DNA of 64,000 nt from Clostridium_X cadaveris (GCF_039521325.1 NZ_BAAACD010000008.1); one strand, 5' to 3'; counted from the first letter of the stretch, positions 8,140 to 17,283 are shown. Numbers and translations are program-made. The notes: a model not told the origin generated them from the letters alone.

Positions 8140-9603
8140 CTACATTTTACCACAATTTTGCTGTTTCTTAATAGTTTCTAATGCCTCTTTTATTATTTCT
8201 ATACCTTTTTCTATTTCTTCATAAGATAGCCTTGTAAATCCTAAGCGAAGAGTGCTATTTTCTTCTCTATTTATATAAAATACATCTCCTGGCATGAAGA
8301 TGACTCCTTTTTCATAACATACTCTTAAAAGCTGTCTTGTATCTATTCCTTTTATCTTAAGGAACATATGAAGTCCGCCTTCTCCCCATATTTCTGCTTC
8401 CTTTATATTTTTTTCTATACACTCTTTTGTAAATTCGTACTTCTCTTTGTAAACACGCCTTACTTTTTTTATATATTTTTCAAAAGCTCCGCTTTTTAAA
8501 AACTCATATAGTATACCTTGATCTAAGAATGATGTGTGTATATTTCGGCATCTCTTAACACTTTCTAGTATTTCAATAGCCCTTTTATCACCATAAATCC
8601 AGCCAATTCTCAATCCTGGAAACAATATTTTAGAGTAGCTCCCAAGATATATAACTCCATTATTTTCTCCATCTATAGTTGTCAGAGGTATAGCATGAGA
8701 ACTTTCATATATAAGCTCTTCATTAAATCCGTCTTCTATTATTGGAATATTATTTTCCCTTAAAATATTGTATGCTTTATTTCTCTTGCTTATAGACATC
8801 ACAACTCCAGTTGGATTATGATAAGAAGGAATTAAATAAGCAAATTTTATGTTTCTATCCTTTATCTTCTTTTCAAGGTCATCAATATCTAAACCATCTT
8901 CCATCATATCAACGCCTATTATATTTAATTCATGAGTCTTCATTATCTTTAAAGCTGTGTTATGAGTTGGATTTTCACATAATATATAGTCTCCTGGCTT
9001 TGTGAAGGCTGACAAAAGCATATCCAGTCCCTCTGTAAATCCATTGGTTACTATTATATCCTTGTTTTTTGAGCATGCTCCCTTCTCTATCATATAGCTG
9101 TTTAGATACTGTAGAAATGGTCTATATCCTATGGCATAACCATAATTCAAAATCTTGTGTTCTTCTATGGAAATTCTATTTAAAAAAGCTCGCTTAAACT
9201 CTTCCATATCAAATAGTTCTCCAGGTGGAGATATACTTTTGAAAGATATCATTCCATGCTTCCATTTATCTTCACTTTTAACTATATCCAACTGTTCAGC
9301 TATTTCAGCATATCTGTTTGTTTTAGTATTCCAATCTATGTGCCAGTTACTCTTCATCTTAATTTTATTTCCCAAGACAAAGGTTCCTTTTCCTTTTAAA
9401 GTTTCTACAAATTCTTTTTCTTCTAAGATTCCATATGCTTCAACTATAGTATTTCTCCCAACCCCTAAAATAGAACTAAGCTCCCTAGAGGAAGGGAGCT
9501 TTGTCCCTTCAATGAGCATCCCATCCTCTATGAGCTTTGTTATATGATCTGCAATTTGCACATATTTACTTGTACCATCAACAAATATTAAATCCTTGAA
9601 CAT
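8140..9603 (-). CDS. MocR-type regulator (GntR winged helix fused to aminotransferase domain)
   Basis: A 487-aa PLP-binding transcription factor. Residues 1-75 are a GntR winged helix (KLPSSRELSSILGVGRNTI); the rest is a class I aminotransferase fold whose GSYSKILFPGLRIGW carries the probable PLP lysine. The start ATG lies inside the 3' end of ddl (16-base overlap), so the two genes are translationally coupled. A MocR protein called DdlR is reported to activate ddl in Brevibacillus, so control of D-Ala-D-Ala ligase supply is a sensible guess here. PdxR-like control of vitamin B6 genes is the alternative, but no pdxST is in view. Confidence 0.88.
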   Translation of the reverse strand: MFKDLIFVDGTSKYVQIADHITKLIEDGMLIEGTKLPSSRELSSILGVGRNTIVEAYGILEEKEFVETLKGKGTFVLGNKIKMKSNWHIDWNTKTNRYAEIAEQLDIVKSEDKWKHGMISFKSISPPGELFDMEEFKRAFLNRISIEEHKILNYGYAIGYRPFLQYLNSYMIEKGACSKNKDIIVTNGFTEGLDMLLSAFTKPGDYILCENPTHNTALKIMKTHELNIIGVDMMEDGLDIDDLEKKIKDRNIKFAYLIPSYHNPTGVVMSISKRNKAYNILRENNIPIIEDGFNEELIYESSHAIPLTTIDGENNGVIYLGSYSKILFPGLRIGWIYGDKRAIEILESVKRCRNIHTSFLDQGILYEFLKSGAFEKYIKKVRRVYKEKYEFTKECIEKNIKEAEIWGEGGLHMFLKIKGIDTRQLLRVCYEKGVIFMPGDVFYINREENSTLRLGFTRLSYEEIEKGIEIIKEALETIKKQQNCGKM

Positions 9604-10505
9604 CCTCTCACCCTTACAGAATATTCTACTATTTTATCTAGAAGTCCACTGTAGCTTAGTCCTTTTGCATTTGCACTCTTTGGAATCAAACTGTTCTTTG
9701 TCATTCCTGGTAATGTATTAAGCTCAAGGACATATGCTTTTCCTTCTCTTAATATCATATCAATTCTTACATACACTTGACAATTAAATAATCTGTAACA
9801 TTTTTTAGTTATATCATTTATCATTTCTTGAACGTCTGCTGGATAATATACTATATCCTCACTTGCACCGCCATCATCATACTTAGATGCGAAATCAAAG
9901 AAATCCCCCTTATTTGCAGTTATTCTTATTGTTGGGTAAACTTCTCCATTCATTATAAAAGAAGTTATCTCTTCACCTTTTATAAATTCTTCTATTATGA
10001 CTTCCTCATCCCATTTGAATCCTTCCTCTATAGAATGAACAAGCTCTTCTCTATTTGTCACCTTAAAAGTCGCAACACTTGAACCTCCACAGTTAGGTTT
10101 TGCAAACATTGGATACCCAATCTTTTCTATAACATCATACTCTATTTCCTGACCACGTCTTGCTGTATACCAGTTTGGAGTTAATATTCCTTCGCTCTTT
10201 AACATTCTCTTTGAAGCATCTTTACTCATACATATTGCACTGCATAACATTCCTGCTCCAGTATAAGGTATTCCCATAGTTTCTAATAAATTTTGAACTG
10301 ATCCATCTTCACCAAACTCACCATGTAATGCTAAAAATGCTAAATCTATATCCTTGCATTTTTCAAGTACATCCATTTTTTTATCTATAATTATTTTTTC
10401 TACTTCATACTTTTCTCTATCTAAATTATTAAAAACCTCTTCTCCGCTCTTTAATGAAACTTCTCTTTCACTAGAAATTCCACCCATTAAAACACCAATT
10501 TTCAT
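9588..10505 (-). CDS. ddl: D-alanine--D-alanine ligase
   Basis: A 305-aa ATP-grasp ligase that joins two D-alanines for the peptidoglycan stem peptide. Visible motifs: GGISSEREVSLKSG at the N-terminus, LALHGEFGEDGSVQ near 60, the ATP-grasp segments FAKPNCGGSSVA and VIIEEFIKG, and the C-terminal metal site with YVLELNTLPGMT. The upstream ATG at 10520 is contained in the ribosome site: GGAGGT lies 7 nt before the ATG used here. A MocR regulator gene overlaps the 3' end and an MBL-fold gene lies about 110 bases upstream. Confidence 0.95.
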   Translation of the reverse strand: MKIGVLMGGISSEREVSLKSGEEVFNNLDREKYEVEKIIIDKKMDVLEKCKDIDLAFLALHGEFGEDGSVQNLLETMGIPYTGAGMLCSAICMSKDASKRMLKSEGILTPNWYTARRGQEIEYDVIEKIGYPMFAKPNCGGSSVATFKVTNREELVHSIEEGFKWDEEVIIEEFIKGEEITSFIMNGEVYPTIRITANKGDFFDFASKYDDGGASEDIVYYPADVQEMINDITKKCYRLFNCQVYVRIDMILREGKAYVLELNTLPGMTKNSLIPKSANAKGLSYSGLLDKIVEYSVRVRGCSRI

Positions 10506-10616
10506 ATTTTCTACCTCCATATTTACGCTCTACATACATTATATACATTTTATAATCATTTGGTAACTTTAGTAAGGTCCACCTAGTATGTACTTATTTA
10601 AACTAGTGGTATCATT

Positions 10617-11429
10617 TTAAAGTTCAATCACCTCAAGATCATTGGGTACAAACAAATTACCTCTATAATACTCTTTTCCTTCATTAGTATAAAGCTCTTT
10701 TCTTTCCTCTATCTTGCTGTCCTCAGTATGCCACAGAACTAAATTTTCTATATTCAGTTCTTCAGCAAGCTCTGAAGCCTCCTTTACTGTGCTGTGATGT
10801 TTCTCATAAGGCTTAAATTTTTCCCTGTCACCATAAAGACAGAAAGCTTCGCTCAAAAGCCAGTTACTATTTCTAATAAAACTTTCGCATAAAGAATTAT
10901 AAGGTTCATCTCCCATGCAAGTAAGTGTTTTTTGATTTTTTAGTTTCATAGTAAACCCAAACTGCTTTGCTTTAGTGGAGTAAATATCAAAAAAAGTTAT
11001 ATTGTAATCAAGTATTTTTTTCTTTTCTCCATTCTTAACCGGATAAATGATTATTCTCTTGCCAAACAAGTTTGTAATTTTCTTTTGAAGAGTTAATTTT
11101 GCTATTGTAACTATAGTATTCTCCAAATCCTCATGACAATATATATTAAAATTACCTTCATATTTATCATTTAAAATCATAGTTCCAATTTTTCTTATTA
11201 TCCATGTAACACCAAGTACATGATCAGTATGTTCATGGGTTACAAACATATTATGAATTTTTGAAACCTTAATATTAGCCTTGTCCAACATGGAAAGTAT
11301 GCCATTACCCCCGCCTGCATCAACTAAAAAATATTCTTCACCATCTGTTATTGAAAAACATGTGTTATAACATTTTGTAGCCATAGCATTTCCTGTTCCT
11401 AGTACGATTAATTTTTCCATCTCCTCCAC
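10617..11429 (-). CDS. MBL-fold metallohydrolase (RNase Z-like)
   Basis: A 270-aa metallo-beta-lactamase fold protein. The zinc motif THEHTDHVLG is near residue 65; GDEPYNSLC and a late WHTE supply further probable ligands. The overall pattern (GTGNAMATKCYNTC start, long insert, no exosite I can identify) resembles small RNase Z-like or phosphodiesterase-like proteins, but the substrate cannot be told. The start may be the GTG at 11429 or the ATG at 11420; AAGGAG lies a little too close to the first and a little far from the second. It is divergent from the methyltransferase gene. Confidence 0.8.
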   Translation of the reverse strand: MEEMEKLIVLGTGNAMATKCYNTCFSITDGEEYFLVDAGGGNGILSMLDKANIKVSKIHNMFVTHEHTDHVLGVTWIIRKIGTMILNDKYEGNFNIYCHEDLENTIVTIAKLTLQKKITNLFGKRIIIYPVKNGEKKKILDYNITFFDIYSTKAKQFGFTMKLKNQKTLTCMGDEPYNSLCESFIRNSNWLLSEAFCLYGDREKFKPYEKHHSTVKEASELAEELNIENLVLWHTEDSKIEERKELYTNEGKEYYRGNLFVPNDLEVIEL

Positions 11430-11494
11430 CGTCTCCTTTATAAGTTTTCTGCTAATAAAATAAATATATACTTTAAATAATTAAAAATCAGCAT

Positions 11495-11513
11495 ATACTT
11501 ATATTATAAGTAT
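11495..11513. promoter_or_regulatory. Palindrome in the MBL / methyltransferase divergent region
   Basis: ATACTTATA-T-TATAAGTAT, a perfect 9+1+9 palindrome 22 bases before the methyltransferase start. It overlaps a plausible -10 region, so a repressor operator is possible. AT-rich palindromes also arise by chance. Confidence 0.4.
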
Positions 11514-11534
11514 CATAGAAAGGTCGTGATTTCA

Positions 11535-12266
11535 ATGGGATTTTATCATGAATTATCAAAGTACTATAAGTACATATTCCCTTTAAATCCTTCAACTCTA
11601 GAATTTTTAAAGGCTAATCTTAAGTCAGATAAAAAAGTCTTAGATTTGGCCTGTGGCAGCGGTGAATATACCTTAGGATTATCTGCTAATGGCATAAATG
11701 TTACTGGCTTAGATTTAGATGAAGCAATGATTAAAAAAGCTAAAGAAAAAGCTATTGAAGAGCATCTTAATTCGAAATTTATAGTTGGCAACATGTTAGA
11801 CCTAAAGAATTACTTTGCAAATGATGAATTCAGCAGTATATTTTGCATAGGAAATTCACTAGTACATTTAAACTCAGCTGATGAAATCAAAAGTTTACTT
11901 TCATCCATAAATGACCTTTTACCAACTGGAGGAAGGTTAGTAATCCAAATAATAAATTATCATAGAATATTTGAAAAAAATCTCTCATGTCTTCCAACTA
12001 TAAAAAATGAAGATGTGGAAATAGAATTCATACGAAATTATATTCATAATGGAAATAAAATCACTTTTAATACCATTTTAAAAACTCCTGATAATGGTGA
12101 GTTTGTAAACAACATAGAGCTACTTCCTATAAAACCTGATGAGTTAATGTCAATGTTGAAAAGCTCTAGTTTTAACGTAATAGCTACATATGGAAGCTTT
12201 AAAGGTGATGAATTTAAACCATTAGAATCTATGCCATTTATAGTAGTATGCGAAAAAAATATTTAG
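11535..12266 (+). CDS. SAM-dependent methyltransferase, class I
   Basis: A 243-aa methyltransferase. Motif I is VLDLACGSGEYTLGL near residue 38, followed by VTGLDLDEAMIKKAK, which binds the adenosine ribose; a FCIGNSLVHL segment fits motif IV. The substrate is not evident. An upstream GTG at 11526 gives three more residues; I favour the ATG, since the AGGTCGTGAT sequence then acts as ribosome site. The gene stands alone between divergent and convergent minus-strand genes and ends in a strong terminator. Confidence 0.85.
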   Translation: MGFYHELSKYYKYIFPLNPSTLEFLKANLKSDKKVLDLACGSGEYTLGLSANGINVTGLDLDEAMIKKAKEKAIEEHLNSKFIVGNMLDLKNYFANDEFSSIFCIGNSLVHLNSADEIKSLLSSINDLLPTGGRLVIQIINYHRIFEKNLSCLPTIKNEDVEIEFIRNYIHNGNKITFNTILKTPDNGEFVNNIELLPIKPDELMSMLKSSSFNVIATYGSFKGDEFKPLESMPFIVVCEKNI

Positions 12267-12313
12267 AGTAGGATTTAACAACTACTCTAGATATTTTAAA
12301 ACTTATAAAAAAC

Positions 12314-12341
12314 GAGAGTATATCTAAATGGATACACTCTC
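12314..12341. terminator. Bidirectional terminator (methyltransferase / nupC)
   Basis: An 11-bp stem with one mismatch (GAGAGTaTATC / GATAcACTCTC) and a short loop, with TTTTT downstream on the plus strand and TTTTTT on the minus strand. It can serve both convergent genes. A smaller stem (GAGTAG / CTACTC) precedes it just past the methyltransferase stop. Confidence 0.8.
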
Positions 12342-12377
12342 ATTTTTCATATCAATAACTAAACTGACTTATAGTCA

Positions 12378-13586
12378 TCATATAAACATCCCTGCTAAAG
12401 TTGCACTTAAAAGATTAGCTAAAGTACCTGCTATTACAGCTTTAAATCCCATCTTGGCTACTTCATCCTTTCGTTTTGGCTCCATTCCACCAAGTCCTCC
12501 TATCAAAATAGCAATAGATGATATATTGGCAAATCCGCATAAAGCAAAAGTAATTATTGCTACAGTTTTAGGATCTAAAGATGTCATTATAGGTCCAAAT
12601 CTGCTAAAAGCTACAAACTCATTTAATATGAGCTTCTGTCCTATAAGGGACCCTGCAGTTAGAGCATCTTTAAGAGGAACTCCTATAACTAGAGCCAATG
12701 GATAAAATACGTATCCAAGTAAATTTTCCATGCTCCAATTTGAGTTTCCAAAAAGATTTCCAACCCACCCTATTATTCCATTAATCAAAGCTATTAGAGA
12801 AATAAATGCAAGAAGCATAGCTCCTATATTTAAAGCAAGCTGAAGTCCGTCAGAAGCTCCTCTTGCCGCCGCATCAATTACATTTACAGATTGATCCTTA
12901 TCAAAAGTCACTGACTCATCTGATTTAAGTTTTTCTTTTTCTGGCATAATTATTTTTGAAATTATAAGTCCTGCTGGTGCTGCCATAAAACTTGCGGCTA
13001 TGAGATATTCTAGAGGTACTCCCATAAGATTATAACCTACTAAAACAGATCCAGATACTGAAGCAAGACCTCCTACCATAACTGTAAAAAGTTCTGAGGT
13101 ACTAAGCCTTAAAATATATGGTCGTATAAGTAGTGGTGCCTCTGTTTGACTTAAAAATATATTAGCTGCTGCGGATAAAGTTTCAACCTGAGAAGTCCCT
13201 AAAAGTTTAGCTAGTCCTCCTCCTATTATTCTTACTACCATCTGCATTATTCCAAGATAATAAAGCACTGCAACTAAAGATGAAATAAATATTATTATTG
13301 TAAGAACTTGAAAAGCAAAAATCATACCTCCATCCTTAGGTATAACTGACCCAAATAAAAAATTTATGCCCTCATTGGCATAATCAATTATTTTTGTTAC
13401 TCCACTTGAAAGTTTCCCCAACACTTTTTTCCCAAAAGGAGACATTAATACTAAAAATGCAAAAAATAATTGTAGTAAAAATCCAATACTTATAGTTCTC
13501 CAATTTATAGACTTCCTGTCACTAGACATAAAATATGCAATAATAAATATGACAGAAATTCCTAATAGTCCGTTTAATATTCTCAA
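12378..13586 (-). CDS. nupC: Concentrative nucleoside transporter (CNT / NupC family)
   Basis: A 402-aa polytopic membrane protein that imports nucleosides with sodium or protons. Family features are the FLSQTEAPLLIRPY motif near residue 170, a gate segment around GGLASVSGSVLVGY, and the conserved late segment FALCGFANISSIAILIGGLG. Length matches the family. Translation must begin at the TTG at 13586, because an in-frame stop lies directly before it; AAAGGATG is 9 nt upstream. No purine riboswitch is visible in the 5' region. Confidence 0.92.
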   Translation of the reverse strand: MRILNGLLGISVIFIIAYFMSSDRKSINWRTISIGFLLQLFFAFLVLMSPFGKKVLGKLSSGVTKIIDYANEGINFLFGSVIPKDGGMIFAFQVLTIIIFISSLVAVLYYLGIMQMVVRIIGGGLAKLLGTSQVETLSAAANIFLSQTEAPLLIRPYILRLSTSELFTVMVGGLASVSGSVLVGYNLMGVPLEYLIAASFMAAPAGLIISKIIMPEKEKLKSDESVTFDKDQSVNVIDAAARGASDGLQLALNIGAMLLAFISLIALINGIIGWVGNLFGNSNWSMENLLGYVFYPLALVIGVPLKDALTAGSLIGQKLILNEFVAFSRFGPIMTSLDPKTVAIITFALCGFANISSIAILIGGLGGMEPKRKDEVAKMGFKAVIAGTLANLLSATLAGMFI

Positions 13587-13678
13587 TCAACATCATCCTT
13601 TTACTTATGTATTTTCATTAATTAGTCTCTTCCTCTCAGTAAAAAAAATACTCATTTTTTTCAATAAAAAAAGCCTTA

Positions 13679-13741
13679 AAACCACTCATTGATATACCCC
13701 TATCAAGCTGGACATATCATATCATATCAATTAACTGGTTT
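13679..13741 (-). terminator. Nested hairpin after the alaX-type gene
   Basis: Outer arms AAACCA (13679-13684) / TGGTTT (13736-13741) and inner arms TTGATAT (13689-13695) / ATATCAA (13724-13730), with TTTTTTT following on the minus strand. It most likely terminates the AlaX gene. Because it lies upstream of nupC, an attenuator role is an alternative. Confidence 0.5.
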
Positions 13742-13803
13742 CAAGACCTTTTAAATTTTCTTATTCAACTTTGGTTTTAGTTAATAAAACTATCTGGAAA
13801 ATA

Positions 13804-15000
13804 CTAAAATAATTTCTTAACTTTCATCATTGCATAATCCATAGTAGAATTTAAATTCGAAACATTTTTTCCTGCTCCCTGAGCTAACGTTTTATTTCCA
13901 CCGCCTCGCCCATCTATAAGAGTTATTGCATCCTTTAAGATTTCATTCATATTTAGCTTCTTTATATCCTTTGAGCATGTAAATATAAGATTTGCTCTTC
14001 CAGCTCCTTCTACTCCAAATAACACAACAGCCTTATTATTTTCAACTATCCTAGAAGCTAATTTACCTAAGTTTTTAACATCCTCATCTTGGTAGATATT
14101 CTTTACTACTGTTATGTCTTCTATTTTTTCTCCGTTATTCAGCATTTCTTTTATCTTATAATCACCAAGTTCTAATCTCAGTTTTTTATTTTCATCTATT
14201 GTTTCTTTCATGTTTGAAGACATATTCCTTATGGTACTTAATGCACTTTCATCTCCACAGTTTAAATATCTACATACTTCCTTGGAGAATTCATCCTTTT
14301 TAAAGAAGTTTTCTACAGCTCTATTTCCTGCGACATACTCTATTCTTGTAGCACTTTTGTGCTTTTCCCATCTCTTTATCTTTATAACTCTAAGCTCTAT
14401 AGTTGAACTTGGATGAACTCCACAGCAAGCGTTTATATCCAAATCTCCTATCTTTACTACTCTTATAGGTTCGTTTGTCTTTGGAAGAGCTCTTCTAAGG
14501 TTAAGTTTCTTTAATTCTTTTTTATCTGGCATTAAAAAATCTACCTTGATATTTTCTCCTATAATTTCATTTGCAAATCTTTCAGCTTCCCTTATCTGTA
14601 CTTCATTCAAATGTCCATTTATATCTACAGTGCTTATTTCATCACCCATATGGAACCCTACAGTATTTGCATTAAATAGCTTAAAGAAACATCCTGATAA
14701 AACATGCTGTCCTAAATGTTGCTGCATCCCGTCAACTCTTCGTTTCCAATCCAGTGTACATGATGCCTTATGTATTTTTATAGGTTTCTTTTCCACAACA
14801 TGATATATCGTTCCGTTTTCCTCATAAACATCTATTACTTTTTCCTTTTCTATAGTTCCTAAATCACAAAACTGGCCTCCTCCCCCTGGAAAGAAAGCAG
14901 TCTTGTCTAAAACCACATGAAATTTCCCGTCATTTTCCTTTATATCTATAATTTCTGCCTTAAACTCTTTTATATATTGATCCTCATAGTAAAGCTTCAA
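13804..15000 (-). CDS. Alanyl-tRNA editing protein (AlaX type, with DHHA1 domain)
   Basis: A 398-aa free-standing editing protein that hydrolyses Ser- or Gly-mischarged tRNA-Ala. It matches the C-terminal part of AlaRS: an N-terminal barrel with TAFFPGGGGQ near residue 33, zinc ligands in QHLGQHVLSG near 94 and in ACCGVHPSS near 190, a helical linker, and a C-terminal DHHA1 domain with the glycine-rich DGRGGGNKTLAQGAG. It has no class II catalytic core. Stand-alone, between nupC and the permease. Confidence 0.9.
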   Translation of the reverse strand: MKLYYEDQYIKEFKAEIIDIKENDGKFHVVLDKTAFFPGGGGQFCDLGTIEKEKVIDVYEENGTIYHVVEKKPIKIHKASCTLDWKRRVDGMQQHLGQHVLSGCFFKLFNANTVGFHMGDEISTVDINGHLNEVQIREAERFANEIIGENIKVDFLMPDKKELKKLNLRRALPKTNEPIRVVKIGDLDINACCGVHPSSTIELRVIKIKRWEKHKSATRIEYVAGNRAVENFFKKDEFSKEVCRYLNCGDESALSTIRNMSSNMKETIDENKKLRLELGDYKIKEMLNNGEKIEDITVVKNIYQDEDVKNLGKLASRIVENNKAVVLFGVEGAGRANLIFTCSKDIKKLNMNEILKDAITLIDGRGGGNKTLAQGAGKNVSNLNSTMDYAMMKVKKLF

Positions 15001-15066
15001 ATCCTATCACTCCTATTCATATCTATACTATATCATATTTCAATGAATATTTTATTGAACTCTACA

Positions 15067-16365
15067 CTATTTATCCTTATTTAAATATCTCATAATAAAG
15101 TACATAGGTACTCCTATAAGTAGTCCTCCAAATCCCCATAATATCTTTTCAGGTTCACTACTTCCAGCAAATGCAAGAAGTACTATACTAACTATAGTTG
15201 CAAAAATAGGAACAACTGGACCAAAAGGTATCTTGAAATTTACTTTCTTTCCAACATATTTCTTTCTAAATACAAGTACAGCTATGCAAGTAGGAATATA
15301 TTGAATAAACCTAGAAATAACACTTATTTTTATTAGTTGAGAATATGTGCCTGATAAAGCAATCATTAAAGTTAATACACAAGTTATTATGATAGCAATG
15401 TAAGGTACACCTTTTTTATTAGTCTTTGCTACGCTTTTAGGCAACAATCCATTTTCCGCTAACGCAACTCCTGATCTTGGTGTTCCGAAGGATGCAGCTA
15501 TATTTATTCCTCCAATAGAAACAATAGTACCTATAGTTACAAACCATCCACCTATTGGACCAACTATAGCTGTGGCTGCATCTGATACTGGTATACTAGA
15601 TCCAGCTAAATCCTTTCCTAATATACCTATAGAAATAGCTATAATTAGAAAATATACAATAGATACAAAAGCCATTACTAAAACCATTGCCTTAGGAACA
15701 TTCTTCTTAGGGTTTTCCATATCTTCAGCTGCAATAGCTAAAGATTCAAAACCTGTATAAGCATAAAATAATGATATAGCTGCAGTAAAAAACGCACTCA
15801 TAAATGTTGTGTTTTCCGGTAAAATAACAAAAGGAGTAAAATTTCCGCCTTTTATAAAGAACATACCTACTGCTATAAATGCGATTATTGGAATTAATTT
15901 TCCTATAGTTACTACATTGTTTATGATTTTAGATATTTTAACTCCCATTATGTTAATTATGCCCAAACCTATTACTACAACAGATATAATTATTTTTTTG
16001 ACTGTTGGATCTGCAGCTGTTGGCCATACATTGGCTAGTACTGTTGTGAATATATTTGCCATAGCAGCCCATGCTATTATACCAATAGCCCATTTCATAA
16101 ATCCAACTTCAAACCCTATAAAATCACCGAAAGCTTCTCTTGCATATACATATGGACCACCATTTTCTTCGAACCAACTTCCAGCTTCTGCAAAACATAG
16201 AGCAATAGAAACAGATAATACCATACAAAAAATTATTACTAATACACTTGCTGGCCCCAACTTAGAGTATCCATCTCCAGGTAATACAAAAATACCTGAA
16301 CCTATAATAGCGTTAATTCCTAATAGTACAATACTAAATAAACCCAATTTATTTTTATCACTCAT
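15067..16365 (-). CDS. APC-superfamily amino acid permease
   Basis: A 432-aa permease with about twelve membrane helices. The N-terminus GINAIIGSGIFVLPG is the unwound substrate-binding segment of helix 1 in APC transporters, and FYAYTGFESLA is the matching helix 6 segment. It follows a gamma-glutamyl hydrolase-like gene by 30 bases and should be co-transcribed from the sigma-54 promoter at 17178-17193. The context suggests uptake of an amine or gamma-glutamyl compound, but the substrate cannot be fixed from sequence. Confidence 0.88.
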   Translation of the reverse strand: MSDKNKLGLFSIVLLGINAIIGSGIFVLPGDGYSKLGPASVLVIIFCMVLSVSIALCFAEAGSWFEENGGPYVYAREAFGDFIGFEVGFMKWAIGIIAWAAMANIFTTVLANVWPTAADPTVKKIIISVVVIGLGIINIMGVKISKIINNVVTIGKLIPIIAFIAVGMFFIKGGNFTPFVILPENTTFMSAFFTAAISLFYAYTGFESLAIAAEDMENPKKNVPKAMVLVMAFVSIVYFLIIAISIGILGKDLAGSSIPVSDAATAIVGPIGGWFVTIGTIVSIGGINIAASFGTPRSGVALAENGLLPKSVAKTNKKGVPYIAIIITCVLTLMIALSGTYSQLIKISVISRFIQYIPTCIAVLVFRKKYVGKKVNFKIPFGPVVPIFATIVSIVLLAFAGSSEPEKILWGFGGLLIGVPMYFIMRYLNKDK

Positions 16366-16395
16366 AAATAATACACTCCTTATATATTTTTTATA

Positions 16396-17133
16396 TTATT
16401 TTCTTTTTTTACCTTCATCAATCAATCTTTTAAATATATTAAGCATATCTTCATTATCTTTTGACATCATTTCTGGATGCCATTGAACTCCTAAAACAAA
16501 ATGATCTCCCTCTTTTTCTATCCCTTCTATAACACCATCTTTTGATCTTGCTACAATTGAATACCCTTGAGGAACATCTTTTACTCCAAGATGATGAAAA
16601 CTATTTGTAAGAACTTTATCACCTAAAATTTCATATAGCTTACTATCTTTTTCTATTTCTACTGTATGAGTTGGAATATTAGGAGAATGTCCTTGATTAT
16701 GCTTTATGTAAGCCTTTTCAATAAATGATATATCTTGGTATAAGCTTCCTCCATTGGCAACTGCTATAATCTGCTCTCCTCTGCAAATCCCTAAAACCGG
16801 CATCTTTATTTCATTGGCAATTTTCATAAGTTGTATATCAAATTCGTCTCTAATAGTAAGCACTTCACCTAATTTTGAACTAGGTTCTTCACCCCATAAT
16901 AGCGGATTAACATCTTGACCACCAGAAAGAATTAATACATCAACATTTTTTAGTTGCTCTTTTATTATTTCCTTATCATGCACAATTGGAATTATATATG
17001 GAACTCCACCAGCTCTAACTACGGAATCCACATAATCATCATTCACATAAGCTCTTTTATATCCCGGAAACATACCACCATTATCAATAATATAGCTTCC
17101 AGAAATTCCGACTATAACTTTATTTTTGTCCAA
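16396..17133 (-). CDS. Class I glutamine amidotransferase-like hydrolase (PuuD / peptidase C26)
   Basis: A 245-aa hydrolase of the gamma-glutamyl-GABA hydrolase family. The catalytic nucleophile Cys is in LGICRGEQ near residue 117 and the catalytic His and Glu are in VQWHPEMM near 220. Such enzymes cleave gamma-glutamyl amide bonds in the cytoplasm. Translation starts at a TTG with AGGAGGT 8 nt before it. It is the first gene after a sigma-54 promoter and is followed by an APC permease. No other putrescine-pathway gene is in view, so the true substrate may be another gamma-glutamyl compound. Confidence 0.87.
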   Translation of the reverse strand: MDKNKVIVGISGSYIIDNGGMFPGYKRAYVNDDYVDSVVRAGGVPYIIPIVHDKEIIKEQLKNVDVLILSGGQDVNPLLWGEEPSSKLGEVLTIRDEFDIQLMKIANEIKMPVLGICRGEQIIAVANGGSLYQDISFIEKAYIKHNQGHSPNIPTHTVEIEKDSKLYEILGDKVLTNSFHHLGVKDVPQGYSIVARSKDGVIEGIEKEGDHFVLGVQWHPEMMSKDNEDMLNIFKRLIDEGKKRK

Positions 17134-17177
17134 AGTTTACTACCTCCTAATTAGTTTTAGCGTATATTTATTTTATG

Positions 17178-17193
17178 AGCAATTATTATGCCA
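17178..17193 (-). promoter_or_regulatory. Sigma-54 promoter of the PuuD-like / permease operon
   Basis: On the minus strand TGGCAT (17193-17188), AATAA, TTGCT (17182-17178): one mismatch to consensus, with the essential GG and GC at correct spacing. The predicted start is near 17167, about 34 bases before the TTG start codon. Confidence 0.85.
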
Positions 17194-17249
17194 CTTTGAA
17201 TTTATTGTGTATTTTTGAAATATTCTTTTAAAACTTATAATATGTTGTG

Positions 17250-17283
17250 AATTTTTCTGATTTTTTATTAAAATTTTTCTGAT
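17250..17283. promoter_or_regulatory. Direct-repeat activator sites (UAS) for the second sigma-54 operon
   Basis: AATTTTTCTGAT occurs twice (17250-17261 and 17272-17283), 22 bp apart, i.e. two helical turns. The repeats are centred about 88 and 110 bases upstream of the predicted sigma-54 start, a standard enhancer position. They are the likely binding sites of the activator encoded at 17324-19333. Confidence 0.6.

Noticed and set aside
13660..13760. A purine riboswitch before nupC
   Set aside because: The element folds as nested stems but lacks the conserved purine aptamer loops; a terminator explains it better.
15809..16486. A 225-codon plus-strand frame over the permease and PuuD-like genes
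   Set aside because: It crosses two well-supported genes on the other strand and lacks a ribosome site.
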